DNA of 64,000 nucleotides from Anaerobacillus alkaliphilus (GCF_004116265.1 NZ_QOUX01000042.1:1-64000), one strand, 5' to 3'; numbered from the stretch's first letter, positions 43,621 to 53,513 are shown. A program made the numbers and translations. Notes: generated from the sequence alone by a model not told the origin.

Positions 43621-45309
43621 GTGGTTCTCATTTTCCGAAAGAGAATTAGGCATTTACAACGTTATCAAGAAATTGTAACCGCCTTTACTCGCAATGGTTT
43701 CGGTTTCATTATGCGAGAACTAGGATTACTTGAATTGCTAAGCATGCCAAAACGCCTTTTTATTGAAGGGAAAGAAATTGACAGACGCTCAGTAGGAGAA
43801 CGCTTACGACTATTTTTAGAAGAGTTAGGACCAACCTTCATTAAAATTGGTCAAATTGCTAGTACTCGATCTGATCTATTTCCACCTGACATAATAGCTG
43901 AATTAGAAAAACTACAAGATAATGTCCCTCCTTTTTCGTATGAAGAGGTCAAAAAAGTTTTTCATTCAGAATTTGGTATTGCAGTTGAGGAGATGTTTGA
44001 TGAGTTTCAGGAAAAACCTGTTGCTGCAGCTTCCATTGGACAAGTTCATGTAGCGGTATTAAAAACAGGCGAAAAGGTAGCTGTCAAAATTCAGCGACCG
44101 AATATTCGAAAAATCATTGAAACCGATTTGGAAATTTTACAGGAGATAGCTACGTTAGCAGAACGTCGATTAGACTGGGCAGCTAAATACCAGTTAAAAG
44201 AAATTGTCCATGAATTTTCTAAGTCATTAAAGGATGAAATCGATTATGCTAATGAGGGCAGAAATTCAGAAAAGATTGCAAAGCAATTTATCCATAGTCA
44301 TAAGGTCTATATCCCAAAAGTGTATTGGCAGTATTCTAGTTCGAAAATATTAACCATGGAGTTTGTGGAAGGTGTTAAGTTAACAAATATTGAAAAAGTT
44401 GACCTTTTAGGCTTTGATCGAAAAGTAATTGCTGAACGAATTGTGCAGACAATATTTCAGCAAATCCTCCTTGACGGTTTTTTTCATGGTGATCCTCATC
44501 CTGGAAATTTGTTGGTGACTGGAAAAAATAAGATAATACTTATGGACTTCGGTATGGTTGGGCGACTAAGTCCACAAATGCGTGACCATTTTGGATCGTT
44601 TATTATCGCGATGATGCTTCAAAGTACAGATGGTGTCATTAAGGCAATTATTAAGATGGGACTGGTTCCGGAAGAAGCAAATCTATCTTTATTGAAATCA
44701 GATGTCGATACTCTTCGTGAAAAGTATTATGATGTTCCTTTCAGTCAATTAAGCTTAGGCGAAGCTGTTAATGATCTTTTTACCGTAGCATCAAAGCACG
44801 GGATTCGTATCCCTACCGATCTGTCACTTGTAGGTAAAGCTCTGCTTACAATGGAAGGTTTGGTTGAAAGGCTAGATCCTGAATTAAGTATCATAAGAAT
44901 TGCAGAGCCATTTGGTCGACAATTATTGATAGAACGGTATCATCCAAAACAGATTGCAGGTAGAGTTTGGGGAAACCTTTTGGAATATGGTGAAGTAGTT
45001 ACGGAATTACCGAAAAGTTTAAAAGAGTTTTCTTCCATTATGAAACAAGGGAAAATGAGAGTAGAGGTATCCCTCTCAGATCCTGATCGACTTCTTACTA
45101 GAATGGAACGAGTTAGTAACCGTTTATCGTTTAGTATCGTATTGCTTTCCTTTAGTATTATTATGGTAGGTTTGATCGTTGGTTCAGCACTAGCAGGAGA
45201 TACAACAACAGCGATTTGGCAGTTGCCAACAGTTGAAATTGGTTTTGCTGTGGCACTAGTGATGTTTATCTGGTTGTTTTATGCAATTTTAAAATCGGGT
45301 AGATTTTAA
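43621..45309 (+). CDS. UbiB/ABC1/AarF-family atypical kinase
   Basis: A 562-residue protein. It has the family KxGQ motif GPTFIKIGQIASTRSDLFP, Ala-rich loop VAAASIGQVH, VAVKIQRPN, catalytic HGDPHPGNLL and metal-binding DFGMVGR. Two C-terminal TM helices (about 500-560) anchor it. UbiB proteins aid quinone or lipid metabolism through ATPase activity. A menaquinone-using Firmicute has no ubiquinone, so the role here is open. The start is GTG at 43621 after TAGGGGG. Confidence 0.92.
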   Translation: MVLIFRKRIRHLQRYQEIVTAFTRNGFGFIMRELGLLELLSMPKRLFIEGKEIDRRSVGERLRLFLEELGPTFIKIGQIASTRSDLFPPDIIAELEKLQDNVPPFSYEEVKKVFHSEFGIAVEEMFDEFQEKPVAAASIGQVHVAVLKTGEKVAVKIQRPNIRKIIETDLEILQEIATLAERRLDWAAKYQLKEIVHEFSKSLKDEIDYANEGRNSEKIAKQFIHSHKVYIPKVYWQYSSSKILTMEFVEGVKLTNIEKVDLLGFDRKVIAERIVQTIFQQILLDGFFHGDPHPGNLLVTGKNKIILMDFGMVGRLSPQMRDHFGSFIIAMMLQSTDGVIKAIIKMGLVPEEANLSLLKSDVDTLREKYYDVPFSQLSLGEAVNDLFTVASKHGIRIPTDLSLVGKALLTMEGLVERLDPELSIIRIAEPFGRQLLIERYHPKQIAGRVWGNLLEYGEVVTELPKSLKEFSSIMKQGKMRVEVSLSDPDRLLTRMERVSNRLSFSIVLLSFSIIMVGLIVGSALAGDTTTAIWQLPTVEIGFAVALVMFIWLFYAILKSGRF

Positions 45310-45352
45310 GCACAAAAATCTTTTAATAGAAAAGGTTTATGTGCTTTTTTGG
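45309..45352 (+). terminator. Terminator after the UbiB gene
   Basis: AAGCACA...TGTGCTT stem with a T6 tail. Confidence 0.75.
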
Positions 45353-45433
45353 CACTAAAGTAACTATTAGTAATAGTCCAAAAGGATGTATACTTTAAAC
45401 ATAAGCTGACTTTATGTAGGAGAGTGTACGAAT

Positions 45434-46384
45434 ATGGAAGAATTATTGGAGATCTCTTTTGATCTCGTGGGTAAATCATTAGAGCAGGATATCTATTCAG
45501 AACTTAATATTTTATTGTTAAAAAAGGGGACAGTCTTAACCGAAGCTACCATCGTTCTTTTGAAAAAACATAATTTTAAAACTGTTATTGTATCCAAAAA
45601 ATTATTATTTGAGGACTTGTATAAGAAGAATTTAAACTTTCTGAAGGAAGTCTTCTCAGATTTAAGCTACTTCCATACTCAGCCCTTCCCAAGTTGGTTT
45701 GAAGAAGATGAGAAATTGTTTCGATTTATCAATCAAAACACTAGTTTAACAGAAGAAATATATTCTTTAAAAAATATAGAAAGAAACATCTTTACCCATA
45801 GCGCCAACGTCGGGATCATTTCTGTCATTATTGGGAAAATATTAGGCTACTCTAACAAAAACCTTAAGTTGTTATGGAAGATGGGAATGATTCATGATAT
45901 TGGTAAAATGAAAACGGATACGGATCAGCATGGGGAAGTTGGTTATGAAATTTTACAAAACATAACTGGTATTCACCCTGTTATGTTGGATGTAGTGAGG
46001 TATCACCATGAAAAAATTGATGGTTCTGGTTTTCCAAAACGGTTAAAAGGAAATGAAATCCCGATCATGGTTCAGATTGTCTCAGTGGCAAATGAAGTTG
46101 AACACCTGTTTAGCAATTCAAATGAGGTGAACCCTTTTCATGTCATGAATCGTTTAATTGAAGATACTCATAAATTAAACCCAGCGATTGTTATCCCTTT
46201 TGTGAAGGCCAAGTACTCACAAAATATAGGTAACCAAATAAAGTTAAATGATGGTCGAAAGGCAAAAATTATTTTTATCCATGATAATGAACCATCACAA
46301 CCCCTAATACAACTTGAGGAAGATAGTCAATACATAGATATGAGGAAGCATCATTCACTAAAGGTTATCAGTTTAACTAGATAG
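45434..46384 (+). CDS. HD-GYP-like phosphohydrolase paralogue 1
   Basis: A 316-residue cytoplasmic protein. The N-terminal beta domain (SFDLVGKSLEQDIYSELNIL, about 1-55) and HD core have HSANVG, MIHDIGK (HD pair) and YHHEKIDGSGFPKRL, the HD-GYP signature with GFP in place of GYP. The later VAD metal Asp is replaced: VANEVEH. The segment between HD and HHE is shortened compared with paralogue 2. The C-terminal beta domain has LNDGRKAKI. Family members hydrolyse cyclic di-GMP; the altered residues make activity doubtful. It is 46% or more similar by eye to the 48455 gene. Confidence 0.8.
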   Translation: MEELLEISFDLVGKSLEQDIYSELNILLLKKGTVLTEATIVLLKKHNFKTVIVSKKLLFEDLYKKNLNFLKEVFSDLSYFHTQPFPSWFEEDEKLFRFINQNTSLTEEIYSLKNIERNIFTHSANVGIISVIIGKILGYSNKNLKLLWKMGMIHDIGKMKTDTDQHGEVGYEILQNITGIHPVMLDVVRYHHEKIDGSGFPKRLKGNEIPIMVQIVSVANEVEHLFSNSNEVNPFHVMNRLIEDTHKLNPAIVIPFVKAKYSQNIGNQIKLNDGRKAKIIFIHDNEPSQPLIQLEEDSQYIDMRKHHSLKVISLTR

Positions 46385-46389
46385 AAACA

Positions 46390-46425
46390 AAAAAGCTTTG
46401 GTACAAGCCTGTACCAAAGCTTTTC
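46390..46425. terminator. Bidirectional terminator
   Basis: AAAAGCTTTGGTACA-AGCC-TGTACCAAAGCTTTT, perfect stem between convergent genes. Confidence 0.9.
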
Positions 46426-46767
46426 TTACGGAAAGAAACCGTCCTTTTCCTCAATTGAGAAATAATAACGGAACTGTTGAACAGCAGTTATGAATGACTC
46501 TGGAGCGTCTGCATTTCTAGTAAGTTGATCTAGTTCATCATAGCAAGAATGGAGTAAGTATTCAGGAGAATTCATCTCTATTTTCTGCTCAGTTGCAGGT
46601 TTAGAAAAAACTTTATCTGTCAGCTGTTCCACTTCAGTTTCTTCTAAAGCAGTTAATTTCTCTTTTGCCTGTTCTAGCTGTAATTTTACATTTTGTGAAA
46701 GAAAATCTTCATTTTCCTCTAGTTGTGTAATGATATGAAGCATTCGTTCTTTTCTAGAGATTGTCAA
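46426..46767 (-). CDS. Hypothetical helical protein (113 aa)
   Basis: The product is Glu/Gln-rich and predicted mostly helical (EENEDFLSQNVKLQLEQAKE), with a conserved-looking SPEYLLHSCYDELDQL segment. It has no signal or TM. TTG at 46767 is favoured because GAAAGG abuts the ATG at 46776 and is well spaced for the TTG. No family recognised; the gene is bounded by a strong terminator. Confidence 0.6.
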   Translation of the reverse strand: MTISRKERMLHIITQLEENEDFLSQNVKLQLEQAKEKLTALEETEVEQLTDKVFSKPATEQKIEMNSPEYLLHSCYDELDQLTRNADAPESFITAVQQFRYYFSIEEKDGFFP

Positions 46768-46899
46768 CGGATTCATCCTTTCTAAAACGAATGTGTGTAT
46801 TTGTTATTCTGCATAAATTTGCAATTAATTATTTACCAAATAGAATATCTTTTGCTATTTAAGAAAATTTAATAAGGAGGAAAGTATGGAGGTTATTAA

Positions 46900-47779
46900 A
46901 TGCTTAAGCGAAAAATGTGGTTTGTTACTTTTTGTATACTTCTAGTTAGCATTGTTTTTTTGTATGTAGCTGAGTTTGAGATTGCTTATCTGCCGCCGGA
47001 AGAGAAAATCATCAATAATAAAGGAGCAACTATGCTTACAGGCTTAGCGAATACTCATCGAACAGGTAAGCTTCTATTACACGAAGACATTCTTCCAATT
47101 GATGAGAGCTATTTAGAGCTTAAGACCACCGCAAGTTACAAAAAAGCCACAAAACTTAGAACTAGGAGAGCGGGTTTTTGAAAGAGCTAATTGCTTGAGC
47201 TGTCATTCTGGTGCAGCATTTACAAATAATCAAATCATACCAGTCAACGAAATAGGTACAGAACCATCTAGAGCAAAGGCTTTGAGGAGGCAAGCAGAAA
47301 TTTTCTCTAAAACAAGAATGTATGCCCCACAAACACCAGTTCCAATACCAAAGGAACATGAAATAATTGGGGTCCATTTTAATAATAGAACAGAGCAGGA
47401 TCTAAAGTTGGCATATGAACATGGAGATTCGCCTGGAGTTTTTAAGGTTAAAGGATTAATTGGCTTACAGTGGTCAGCTCCTTATTTACATGATGGTGGA
47501 GTAGCGGTTGGACCTAATATATATAAGGATCTTGGAATTCCTGGTACGTTATCAAAGGGAGTCGTACCGGACCCGTATAACAGTCTATTGGCATTGATTG
47601 ATAGAAATTTACGACAGAAAGTACTGGATGCTAACAGGATACCAGAATTAAAAGATGTACATGTAACCGGAGAAGGTCATGAGTTTTGGGTTGATGAGGA
47701 AGCTGGTTTTACAATTGAGGAACAAGACGCATTGGTGAATTATTTACTTTCCCTGCAAATTGAACAAAAAAATAACTGA
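46900..47779 (+). pseudogene. Membrane-anchored cytochrome c-like protein, frameshifted
   Basis: Two frames make one product. Frame A (46900 to about 47124) encodes an N-terminal anchor (MLKRKMWFVTFCILLVSIVF) and SYLELK. Frame B continues as PPQVTKKPQNLELGERVFER, then ANCLSCHSG, a c-type heme site (CLSCH, 47192-47206), and HDGGVAVG, ending at 47779 with a long conserved domain. One extra base near 47125 (AAG-A-CCA) separates the frames. The joined product would be a monoheme membrane-bound cytochrome or c-peroxidase-like electron carrier of about 292 residues. The frameshift could be real or a sequencing error; the body shows no other damage. Confidence 0.82.
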
Positions 47780-47803
47780 TTGGGTTATCAGTTGTTTTTT
47801 TAG
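47771..47803 (+). terminator. Terminator after the cytochrome c gene
   Basis: AACTGATTGGGTTATCAGTT hairpin followed by GTTTTTTT. Confidence 0.7.
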
Positions 47804-47808
47804 GTTAA

Positions 47809-48270
47809 TTAATAGGTTTTTCTTACTTTATCAATGACAAATTGAGAACCGTACAAAAGTATAGATTTAACAAAGAATAGTAACAACAATTCATAACGCT
47901 TCAACCTTACAGTCGAAGCTATTCCCATCTTCTTAAATAGGTCCATGACAGGAAATGAAAATAGTAAATGAATGATTGTATTGAGCAAGACAAATAATGA
48001 GAATTTGCCAAAAGTAGCTTTCAATACCCATAATGAACCAATGAAAAATGGCCCAATAATGAGTGGGATTTCACCAATCGTTTTTGGGAATAGATTTTTA
48101 TAAACCCACCACCAGGTTCTGTTTCGTGCAAGAAAACTTTCGAAGACCACGACAACAGACATAATTAATGCAGCTGGGAAGAACCTTTTAAAAGAACGCT
48201 TACCAATCAGTGGAATACTGAACCACGGCACTATCATCACAGCAATCAGAAACGGCTTCCAATTTTTCAT
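47809..48270 (-). CDS. Hypothetical integral membrane protein (153 aa)
   Basis: Four hydrophobic helices with a Trp-rich loop (RNRTWWWVYKNLFPKTIGE) and a basic C terminus (SQFVIDKVRKTY). No family recognised. It shares the segment between the HD-GYP paralogues with the frameshifted cytochrome c gene. The start ATG at 48270 has a purine-rich GAGGGGG upstream. Confidence 0.65.
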   Translation of the reverse strand: MKNWKPFLIAVMIVPWFSIPLIGKRSFKRFFPAALIMSVVVVFESFLARNRTWWWVYKNLFPKTIGEIPLIIGPFFIGSLWVLKATFGKFSLFVLLNTIIHLLFSFPVMDLFKKMGIASTVRLKRYELLLLFFVKSILLYGSQFVIDKVRKTY

Positions 48271-48454
48271 ATGTTTTCCCCCTCTTTTTGTTATAGGTTG
48301 TGCAACTTAAACTGAAAATATCTCAACTTTTCGCAAATTGCAGAGCATAGATAAAAATATGTAAAAAGTAACTTAAAAATATCGTTGATTCTACTATATA
48401 CTATTAGTAGATAGAACCATGAAAAAACTACGTTAAGTGGGAGAGTAGGTCCAT

Positions 48455-49429
48455 ATGGAGGAAATTAGCTTTGAACTTGTTGGAAAAGTACTAGAGCAAG
48501 ATATTACATCCGACTTAAATATTTTGTTACTAAAAAAAGGGACTGTGTTAACTGAAACGAATATATTACTTCTCAAAAAACATAATTATAAAGCAGTAAA
48601 GGTATCAGAAGACGGATCATTTAAAACATTGTACCTAAGACATCTTAAGCAGGTAGAAGATTTATTTACTGATTTTCATACTAGTAGAGAATGGTTTGAT
48701 AAAGAAGAGTATATTGTCAGAAAGGTTCAAAGAGATGTTTTTTATTTAGAGGAACTCTATCTGTTTGAAGATAAATCAAACCTATATCGTCATAGTGCTA
48801 ACGTTGGCTTACTTGCTTTTTTTCTTGGAAAGCTCTTAAGATATTCATATAAAAACAAATTGCTTTTGTGGCAGATGGGGCTTTTACACGACATTGGAAA
48901 GTTAAAATTGAAAGTGGACATCGTTAATAAAAAAGTTGAAGAGTTAACAGTTGAAGAATTTCAGGAATATAGACAACATCCAGAGTTTGGTTGGAATTTG
49001 CTAAAAGGAATGAACGGTGTAAATGTCATGATGTTAAATGCAGCTAGACATCACCACGAACATATAGATGGATCAGGTTTTCCAAAGGGAATAAATGTTA
49101 AATACCTTCCTGTAATGGTGCAAATTATAACTGTAGCTAACAAAATTGATCATGTCATGAGCACCAATACCAATATTTTTAACCTATTAAACGAGTTAAT
49201 GGAAGAAGTAAGGGGAAATAAACTAAACCCAGCAATTGTTGTTCCATTTGTTAAATATCTTCTTCGTAGTCAATTAGGAAGAAAGGTACTTCTAAATGAT
49301 GGGACAAAATGCGAGATCGTTTATATCTTCGAGCAGGAACCCTCACAACCACTTCTTTCCATCGAAGACGAAAATTCATATCTTGATTTACGTAAGCATC
49401 ATAAGTTGAAGATAGTCAGCTCTGTGTAG
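48455..49429 (+). CDS. HD-GYP-like phosphohydrolase paralogue 2
   Basis: A 324-residue paralogue of the 45434 gene: the same N-terminal domain (SFELVGKVLEQDITSDLNIL), HSANVG, LLHDIGK, HHHEHIDGSGFPKG and C-terminal LNDGTKCEIVYI. Here the linker between HD and HHE is full length (LTVEEFQEYRQHPEFG), as in true HD-GYP enzymes. GYP is again GFP and the VAD Asp is again Asn (VANKIDH). The two genes flank the cytochrome c pseudogene, so a local duplication with later insertion or rearrangement is likely. GGGAGAG precedes the ATG. Confidence 0.8.
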   Translation: MEEISFELVGKVLEQDITSDLNILLLKKGTVLTETNILLLKKHNYKAVKVSEDGSFKTLYLRHLKQVEDLFTDFHTSREWFDKEEYIVRKVQRDVFYLEELYLFEDKSNLYRHSANVGLLAFFLGKLLRYSYKNKLLLWQMGLLHDIGKLKLKVDIVNKKVEELTVEEFQEYRQHPEFGWNLLKGMNGVNVMMLNAARHHHEHIDGSGFPKGINVKYLPVMVQIITVANKIDHVMSTNTNIFNLLNELMEEVRGNKLNPAIVVPFVKYLLRSQLGRKVLLNDGTKCEIVYIFEQEPSQPLLSIEDENSYLDLRKHHKLKIVSSV

Positions 49430-49437
49430 TTGAAAAC

Positions 49438-49476
49438 AAATGCACGTATCCTCCTAACTTAGAGCATACGTGCATT
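49438..49476. terminator. Convergent terminator hairpin
   Basis: AATGCACGTAT...ATACGTGCATT, an 11-bp stem between convergent genes with little T run. Confidence 0.65.
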
Positions 49477-49479
49477 ACC

Positions 49480-50184
49480 CTATTTCTTCGGTTGGTACTC
49501 TAATTCTTTAAACAATTCATTTAACTCTGCTTTTGTTAAGTCGCGCCACTGGCCTTTCGCTAGTCCATCTAAATGTATGTTCATAATTCTGACTCGCTGT
49601 AAACGTCGAACTTGGTATCCCAGTGCTGAGCACATCCGGCGTATTTGACGATTTAAACCTTGTGTTAAGATAATTCTAAAGACATTTTGAGAAATTTTTG
49701 TTACTTTACAAGGGAGTGTCTTCGTATTTAATATTTCTACACCTTCTGACATCTTCCTTAAGAAAGAGTCAGTAATGGGTTTGTCTACGGTAACGATATA
49801 TTCTTTTTCATGCTTATTCTCTACTCGTAAAATCTCATTGACGATGTCTCCATCATTTGTAAGAAGGATGAGTCCCTCTGATTCTTTATCAAGTCTACCA
49901 ATGTGAAAGATACGTAGTGGGTGGTTAACAAAATCGACGATATTTCCTTTCACTTGCCTTTCCGTTGTACTAGTAATCCCCACCGGTTTATTCAACGCTA
50001 TGTATACTAGTTGTTCTTCTTTTGATATCGGCTTATTATCAACACGTACGTCATCGCCTGGCTCCACTTTACTCCCTAACTCAGCGACTATACCATTAAT
50101 CGTCACTCGTTTGTCCTGAATCCATTTGTCTGCCTCGCGTCTTGAGGTAATCCCAGACTCACTAATAAATTTATTTATCCGCAA
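49480..50184 (-). CDS. Pseudouridine synthase, RluF/RsuA-family
   Basis: A 234-residue enzyme. The N-terminal S4 RNA-binding domain ([20 protein letters not shown]) is followed by the catalytic domain with the nucleophilic Asp in [38 protein letters not shown] is typical of the RluF/YmfC group. It converts uridine to pseudouridine in rRNA. TTG at 50184 gives the family's usual MRINKF start and has AAGGTG 8 bp upstream; GTG at 50193 is the alternative. Confidence 0.88.
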   Translation of the reverse strand: MRINKFISESGITSRREADKWIQDKRVTINGIVAELGSKVEPGDDVRVDNKPISKEEQLVYIALNKPVGITSTTERQVKGNIVDFVNHPLRIFHIGRLDKESEGLILLTNDGDIVNEILRVENKHEKEYIVTVDKPITDSFLRKMSEGVEILNTKTLPCKVTKISQNVFRIILTQGLNRQIRRMCSALGYQVRRLQRVRIMNIHLDGLAKGQWRDLTKAELNELFKELEYQPKK

Positions 50185-50324
50185 AAGTAACACACCTTAC
50201 TATCAATAGTTTTTCTTACTATTTAATGTAACTCATTTATATATCCATATTCAAGGTTAAGAGAGTTTTGGATTGTACCATTATGGAGAAGATGATAAGA
50301 GATTTATACATCGGAGGTAAAGAT

Positions 50325-51416
50325 ATGAATGTTGCAATTATGGGGGCCGGGTTATCTGGATTAACTTGTGCAATCATGTTAGAACGACATGGGATACAAC
50401 CGACAATATTTGAACATCGGAGCCAAGTAGGTGATCGTTTTGTAAATGGTGAGGCCTTTTTAAACTTATTAACGAGACCTGTAAATGATGTGTTTCAATA
50501 CTTATCTGATGAGCATCAGTTATACCTTAAGCCGACTAGCTCGATTCAGCAGATAAACATTCATTCGCAAAAGGAAAAAGCTATTATCAATGAGCATATT
50601 GGTTTTTTAAGCATCAGAGGTCGACATGAGTTTTCATTAGAGAAACAACTAGCAAACCAAGTGAAATCAAAGATAGTTTTTAATTCGACTCACTCTTATG
50701 AAGAACTTTTAAGAGAATTTACCCATGTTATCATGGCTACTGGTGATGCAGCGTACTCAAATAAGCTTTTTAACTTTCGAGAGGCACTTTCAGCTACGTT
50801 AAAAGGAGCTACTGTTGAGGGGAAGTTCGAGCGTTGTGCTGTCCACGTTTGGTTGGATAATACATTAGCGCCAAAAGGGTATGGATATCTTCTACCTTTT
50901 TCTGACACAGAAGCTAATATAGTCATCGCGTACCCTGACCTTCCAGAAAATCAACAACAACAAATCATAAAGTACTGGGATCGTTTTTACGAGTGTGTTT
51001 GCCGTGAATTATCTCAATCGCTAAAAATAACTGATCAATTTCAAATTAAAAATTATCAAATGGGAATATGTAAATCAGCGAGAATTGGCAACACGTTTTT
51101 TACCGGCAATTGCTTTGGTACAGCGATGCCGTTTTTAGGATTTGGTCAATTTGAAGCGATTATGACGGGAATTTATGCAGCTAATGACCTGTGTGGATTT
51201 AGCAAATACGAAGAGTCTACAATGGATTTAAAAAATAGCTACGAGCATTCATTAACTCTACGACGCGGACTAGAAAAATTCAACAACGAAATGTATGATT
51301 TTGTTGTTAAGCATTTAGATGGCTATCTTGGTAAAAGGTTATTTCAACCAAGTCAACAAAATCCGTTGAAACTTGCGAGTTATTTGGTTCGGCCATTTAT
51401 AAATAAAGATGGGTAA
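50325..51416 (+). CDS. FAD-dependent oxidoreductase
   Basis: A 363-residue flavoprotein. The N-terminal dinucleotide motif is VAIMGAGLSGLTCAIMLERH with FEH at the ribose contact, and a C-terminal FAD segment is FFTGNCFGTAMPFLGFG. The overall layout is like geranylgeranyl-reductase or monooxygenase-type enzymes. No substrate is evident. ATG at 50325 follows GGAGG (50313-50317). It is a single gene ahead of the ABC exporter. Confidence 0.75.
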   Translation: MNVAIMGAGLSGLTCAIMLERHGIQPTIFEHRSQVGDRFVNGEAFLNLLTRPVNDVFQYLSDEHQLYLKPTSSIQQINIHSQKEKAIINEHIGFLSIRGRHEFSLEKQLANQVKSKIVFNSTHSYEELLREFTHVIMATGDAAYSNKLFNFREALSATLKGATVEGKFERCAVHVWLDNTLAPKGYGYLLPFSDTEANIVIAYPDLPENQQQQIIKYWDRFYECVCRELSQSLKITDQFQIKNYQMGICKSARIGNTFFTGNCFGTAMPFLGFGQFEAIMTGIYAANDLCGFSKYEESTMDLKNSYEHSLTLRRGLEKFNNEMYDFVVKHLDGYLGKRLFQPSQQNPLKLASYLVRPFINKDG

Positions 51417-51467
51417 TGAGTTGTAAAGAACTATCAATTAGCGATAGAATTTGTAAGAGGTGAATAT

Positions 51468-52379
51468 ATGGAAATGATTCGAGTAAAAGAATTAAAAAAA
51501 TCTTACGGTTCCTTAAAAGCAGTCGATGGAGTCAGTTTAACTGTAAGTGAGGGCGAAATCTTTGGTCTATTAGGACCAAATGGGGCTGGAAAAACAACAA
51601 CAATGGAAATGATGGAAGGTCTAAGAGATTTTGATGAAGGTGAAGTTATTATCAGTGGCCTCTCTGTAAAAAAGGACCGTAAAAAAGTAACGGAACATAT
51701 CGGTGTTCAGCTTCAATCTACATCTATGTTTGATCTTTTAAAAGTAGAAGAAATTCTTAGGATGTATGCTAGCTTTTATAAAAAGAGAAAACCAGTTGAC
51801 GAAATACTCGAGCAGATGAATCTGACAGAAAAAAGAAAAGCTGCTATCAAAGGTTTATCAGGTGGACAAAAGCAGAGACTAGCCATCGGATTAGCACTTA
51901 TACATGATCCGAAAGTAATCTTTTTGGACGAGCCTACAACTGGTTTGGATCCACAAGCTAGAAGGGCATTATGGGATATTGTACTTAATTTAAAGCAGCA
52001 AGGGAAGACAATTGTGTTGTCTACCCACTACATGGAAGAGGCTTACGTACTGTGTGACCGTTTAGCGATTATGGATCAGGGGAAAATTATGGCTTTGGAT
52101 ACCCCGGATAATTTAATTGCTTCCCTTGAAATGGAATCGGCCATTCAATTCAAATGGGAGAATGAAGTACAACCATTAGAGTCGCTCCACCATATTACAA
52201 AGGTTACAACAATAAAAGACCAAGCTGTTCTTTATACGACTAATTTACAAGAAAGTTTAATTGCTTTGATTAAATTTACTGAATTAGAAAACATACAACT
52301 TCAGGACCTGCAAACAAGAAGAGCTACGTTAGAAGATGTATTCTTACAGTTGACAGGAAGGAGCCTACGAGAAGAATGA
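51468..52379 (+). CDS. ABC-2-type exporter ATPase
   Basis: A 303-residue ATP-binding subunit: Walker A GPNGAGKTTT, signature LSGGQKQRLA, Walker B VIFLDEPTTGLD, and switch His in LSTHYMEEAY. The C-terminal extension (about 220-300) is typical of drug or lipid exporters. It overlaps the permease by 4 bp. Confidence 0.94.
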   Translation: MEMIRVKELKKSYGSLKAVDGVSLTVSEGEIFGLLGPNGAGKTTTMEMMEGLRDFDEGEVIISGLSVKKDRKKVTEHIGVQLQSTSMFDLLKVEEILRMYASFYKKRKPVDEILEQMNLTEKRKAAIKGLSGGQKQRLAIGLALIHDPKVIFLDEPTTGLDPQARRALWDIVLNLKQQGKTIVLSTHYMEEAYVLCDRLAIMDQGKIMALDTPDNLIASLEMESAIQFKWENEVQPLESLHHITKVTTIKDQAVLYTTNLQESLIALIKFTELENIQLQDLQTRRATLEDVFLQLTGRSLREE

Positions 52380-53467
52380 GTGCATACTGGCAGTTAACGT
52401 TAGCTCAATTAAAGCTATTTGCTCGTAATAAAGCAGTAATTTTTTGGACTACTTTTTTTCCATTATTCTTAATGATTGTGTTAGGATTATTCCTTGGTGG
52501 TGGAACTGGAACAACGATTAATGTCGCTTGGGTGGATCATGATAAGAGTGACTATTCTTTGATAATGAAAGATGTTTTTCTAGACGTAGAAGCTATCAAC
52601 TTAAGTGAATGGAATGACATAGGTGATGCGAAGCGTGAAGTTGAAGATGGAAACATTTCGTTTGTTATTGAAATACAGCAAGGTTTTGCTCAGTTGATTG
52701 AGACAGAAGCAGAACTTCCAATTTTATCAGTCTACTATGATGAAACGAACCAATCGATTGCTCAATTAGGGTTTGCTATTATTGATCAAGCGGTTGATCA
52801 ATTAAATAAACAGTTAACGAATTACCAAGAAGTTGTCTTTGTTGAACGTGAGGGATTAAAGTCTCTAGATCTCACCTACTTAGACTTCTTAGTTCCAGGA
52901 ATTGCAGCGTTGATGATCTTATCTAGTAACTTAAATGGAGTTGCAGCGCAAATTTCATCTTGGCGTGAACGTGGTGTATTACGTAGAATGAAGTTAACAG
53001 GTTTGCCCGCAAGTACATTTGTGGGTGCACAAATTACAGCAAGGGCAATCTTAAATATTACTCAATCAATCTTAGTTATTAGCGTTGGGATTTTTCTCTT
53101 AGGTGCTCAGATGAATGGGAGTTGGTTCTTGTTATTGTTTTATCTTATTTTAGGAATTCTTGTGTTTATGTCATTAGGATTTTTAGTTGCCAACTTAGCA
53201 AAGACTCCTGAACATGCATCGCCAATCGCAGGATTTATTTCGTTTCCAATGTTTTTTTTAGGTGGGATTTTCTTTCCAATCACAAATATGCCTGATATCT
53301 TACAGCCTGTGATTGCGCTTATCCCGATCTCACATCTAGCAAATGTCTTAAGAGAAGTAATGAACGTGGGAGCAACGATGGGTGACCTGTTTCTACCAAC
53401 AACTATTTTACTTGCTTGGTTCCTCGTTTGTTTTACAATTGCTTCAAAGACGTTTAAGTGGGAGTAA
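52376..53467 (+). CDS. ABC-2-type exporter permease
   Basis: A 363-residue membrane subunit. TM1 is at about 20-45, a large extracellular loop (about 50-165) follows, then five helices with FISFPMFFLGGIFFPITNMP near the C terminus, the ABC-2 signature. The stop of the ATPase and the ATG overlap, so it forms a two-component exporter with the 51468 product. The substrate is unknown. Confidence 0.92.
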   Translation: MSAYWQLTLAQLKLFARNKAVIFWTTFFPLFLMIVLGLFLGGGTGTTINVAWVDHDKSDYSLIMKDVFLDVEAINLSEWNDIGDAKREVEDGNISFVIEIQQGFAQLIETEAELPILSVYYDETNQSIAQLGFAIIDQAVDQLNKQLTNYQEVVFVEREGLKSLDLTYLDFLVPGIAALMILSSNLNGVAAQISSWRERGVLRRMKLTGLPASTFVGAQITARAILNITQSILVISVGIFLLGAQMNGSWFLLLFYLILGILVFMSLGFLVANLAKTPEHASPIAGFISFPMFFLGGIFFPITNMPDILQPVIALIPISHLANVLREVMNVGATMGDLFLPTTILLAWFLVCFTIASKTFKWE

Positions 53468-53475
53468 GTGAATGG

Positions 53476-53513
53476 AAAGAAGGTTTGATAATAGAGATCA
53501 AACCTTCTTTTAC
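53476..53513 (+). terminator. Terminator of the ABC exporter
   Basis: AAAGAAGGTTTGAT/ATCAAACCTTCTTT, perfect 14-bp stem, then TTTA. Confidence 0.85.
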
